Under the pieces are notes generated by a model. That model had not been told where the DNA came from. It did no database searches and saw only the letters and a list, made by a program, of their open reading frames with translations. The position numbers and the translations under genes are program-made. This document shows, piece after piece, positions 7,462 through 8,462 of a stretch of 8,462 nucleotides of DNA. Within the stretch, counting starts at the first letter, position 1. The number at the start of each line of letters is the position of its first letter. Origin of the DNA: an uncultured Coriobacteriaceae bacterium (lineage in GTDB: Bacteria > Actinomycetota > Coriobacteriia > Coriobacteriales > Atopobiaceae); NCBI GenBank assembly GCA_900549525.1, contig UWSJ01000076.1, positions 1-8,462 of the forward strand. Direction: 5' to 3'.

Positions 7462-8196
7462 GTGCCGTACAACCTATTTGCCGAGTTCGCAAGCACTGCA
7501 CTCATGATCGTCTTTGGTGTCGGCGTCCACTGCGACGAGGTCCTCAAGGGAAGCAAGTACCGTGGCAGCGGCCACCTGTTCGCCATCACCACGTGGGCCT
7601 TCGGCATCACCGTGTGCCTGTTCATCTTCGGGGGCGCCATCTGCATGAACCCGGCCATGGCGCTCTGCCAGGCCATCCTCGGCCTCATCCCGTGGTCGAG
7701 CTTCGTGCCGTACGTGATCGCCGAGATGCTGGGCGGCATCGCGGGCGCGGTGATTGCCTGGATTCTCTATGCGGATGACTTCAAGGCCTCCGAGGGCGTT
7801 GTTGACCCGGTCGCCGTGCGCAACATCTTCTCGACGAACCCCACGAGCGAGTCCTACGACCTGCCGCGCAACTTCTTCGTCGAGGCCTTCGACACCTTCG
7901 TGTTCCTGACGGGCATCCTCTGCATCGCGAGCCGCGGCGGCGACAACATCATTGCCGTTGCCATCTCCGTGGGCCTGCTGGTCTGGGCCGTGGGCATGGG
8001 CCTGGGCGGCGTGACGGGCTTCGCCATGAACCAGGCGCGTGATCTCGGCCCGCGCATCGCCTATCAGATCCTGCCGATCGGCAACAAGGCCGACAACAAC
8101 TGGAAGTACGGCCTGCTCGTGCCGGGCATCGCGCCGTTCGTGGGTGCGGTGTGCTCCGCGCTGTTCGTGACGAACGTGCTGGGAATCGTGTTCTAG
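7462..8196 (+). CDS. MIP-family aquaglyceroporin-like channel, probable lactic acid channel (LarD/GlpF-like)
   Basis: This is an inner-membrane channel of the major intrinsic protein family. With GTG 7462 as start it has 244 residues and begins MPYNLFAEF, at the first membrane helix. Six helices are visible at about 5-22, 41-58, 82-103, 138-156, 163-183 and 217-238, with two pore half-helices. The first pore motif, NPA (63-65), is preceded by GGAICM instead of the usual SGAHL/I. The second reads NQA (190-192) where the family has NPA, followed by the normal RDLGPR. Trp46, Phe187 and Arg193 fit the wide glycerol-type selectivity filter (E. coli GlpF Trp48, Phe200, Arg206). It follows larA in the same direction; in L. 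plantarum the lar operon encodes LarD, a GlpF-like D/L-lactic acid channel, hence the proposed role. Glycerol, water or another small solute remain possible. A longer form from GTG 7435 would add nine polar residues. Confidence 0.87.
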   Translation: MPYNLFAEFASTALMIVFGVGVHCDEVLKGSKYRGSGHLFAITTWAFGITVCLFIFGGAICMNPAMALCQAILGLIPWSSFVPYVIAEMLGGIAGAVIAWILYADDFKASEGVVDPVAVRNIFSTNPTSESYDLPRNFFVEAFDTFVFLTGILCIASRGGDNIIAVAISVGLLVWAVGMGLGGVTGFAMNQARDLGPRIAYQILPIGNKADNNWKYGLLVPGIAPFVGAVCSALFVTNVLGIVF

Positions 8197-8211
8197 GGCG
8201 CGCGGCGTGCC

Positions 8212-8241
8212 GCCCCGCCCCGCGCCGACGCGGGGCGGGGC
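8212..8241 (+). terminator. Perfect 13-bp GC hairpin after the channel gene, probable terminator
   Basis: GCCCCGCCCCGCG (8212-8224) and its exact reverse complement (8229-8241) enclose a CCGA loop, 15 nt after the stop codon. All 13 pairs are G-C. There is no T tract, as is frequent in high-GC Actinobacteria, so it is called by position and stability. Confidence 0.65.
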
Positions 8242-8249
8242 CGTCCGGC

Positions 8250-8324
8250 GGCGGGCGGAGTGCATCGGCGGGTCCTGTGGCGGGTGGTATGTATCGGCGG
8301 GGTTCGCGGCGGGCGGGGTGCGTC
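8250..8324 (+). repeat. Degenerate tandem repeat, 29-bp period, about 2.6 copies
   Basis: Copies lie at 8250-8278, 8279-8307 and 8308-8324 (partial, 17 bp). Each begins GGCGGG and contains the pattern GTGCATC or a variant; copies 1 and 2 also share CGGCGGG. Copies 1 and 2 agree at 20 of 29 positions, and copy 3 agrees with copy 1 at 15 of 17. It lies in a non-coding gap between the hairpin and the tRNA promoter. No frame in it looks like a gene. Confidence 0.65.
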
Positions 8325-8351
8325 ATGCTCCGTCTGGCTCGAAATTGCCCC

Positions 8352-8381
8352 TTGCGCCTGCCCAGGGGTTCTTGCTATTAT
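8352..8381 (+). promoter_or_regulatory. Promoter of the tRNA-Val gene
   Basis: TATTAT (8376-8381, 5 of 6) carries an extended -10 TG at 8373-8374. A TTGCGC -35 (8352-8357, 3 of 6) stands 18 bp upstream. Transcription would start near 8388, about 22 nt before the mature tRNA. A small GCGC/GCGC hairpin (8389-8401) would lie in the 5' leader removed by RNase P. Confidence 0.7.
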
Positions 8382-8409
8382 GACTTCCGCGCTTTTGGCG
8401 CACACATAC

Positions 8410-8462
8410 GGGCGTTTAGCTCAGGGGGAGAGCGCTTCCCTGACACGGAAGAGGTCACAAGT
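8410..8462 (+). tRNA. tRNA-Val(GAC), 5' part only, cut by the window end
   Basis: The cloverleaf reads: acceptor 5' strand GGGCGTT (8410-8416), U8 and A9, D stem GCTC/GAGC (8419-8422, 8430-8433), anticodon stem CTTCC/GGAAG (8435-8439, 8447-8451), loop CTGACAC with anticodon GAC (8442-8444), variable loop AGGTC, and the 5' T-stem strand ACAAG (8457-8461). The window ends at the first T-loop base, so the 3' acceptor strand and any encoded CCA are not seen. Anticodon GAC reads the valine codons GUC and GUU, which are heavily used in this GC-rich genome. Confidence 0.93.

Overview
The window is GC-rich, with compact + strand genes, strong G/C at codon third positions and a rpsA-coaE-uvrB order. 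That order, also known in other Actinobacteria such as Mycobacterium (polA-rpsA-coaE-uvrB), together with the protein flavour, suggests an anaerobic, lactate-associated member of class Coriobacteriia (Olsenella/Collinsella/Atopobium-like). This placement is an inference from gene content and style; no marker was compared against a database. All genes are on the + strand.

Layout: rpsA (ribosomal protein S1, four S1 domains, TTG start) is followed by a good intrinsic terminator. Next is a monocistronic-looking class-I glutamine-amidotransferase-like hydrolase of the peptidase C26 (PuuD-like) family, with its own promoter, a long N-terminal extension and an open frame continuing past its stop. 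Then comes a tightly packed set: a small two-helix membrane protein with a C-terminal zinc ribbon, coaE (dephospho-CoA kinase; real start at 2958, 2 nt after the previous stop) and uvrB. A 258-base gap with hairpins and two inverted repeats leads to a two-gene lactate unit: larA (nickel-pincer lactate racemase, all key active-site residues present at the positions numbered in the Lactiplantibacillus plantarum enzyme) and an aquaglyceroporin-family channel, probably LarD-like. The channel has NQA instead of NPA in its second pore motif. A long GC hairpin and a degenerate 29-bp tandem repeat follow, then a promoter and the 5' part of a tRNA-Val(GAC) gene cut by the window end.

How the genes fit together: the first two thirds are housekeeping (translation, CoA synthesis, nucleotide excision repair), with an unassigned hydrolase and an unassigned zinc-ribbon membrane protein inserted. 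The larA-channel pair would interconvert D- and L-lactate and move lactate or another small neutral solute across the membrane. The cofactor-making genes larB, larC and larE are not in the window. No mobile element, CRISPR array or defence system is visible. The points most worth following up are the NQA channel, a 17-bp near-perfect palindrome in the larA leader, and the open frame downstream of the C26 hydrolase stop.
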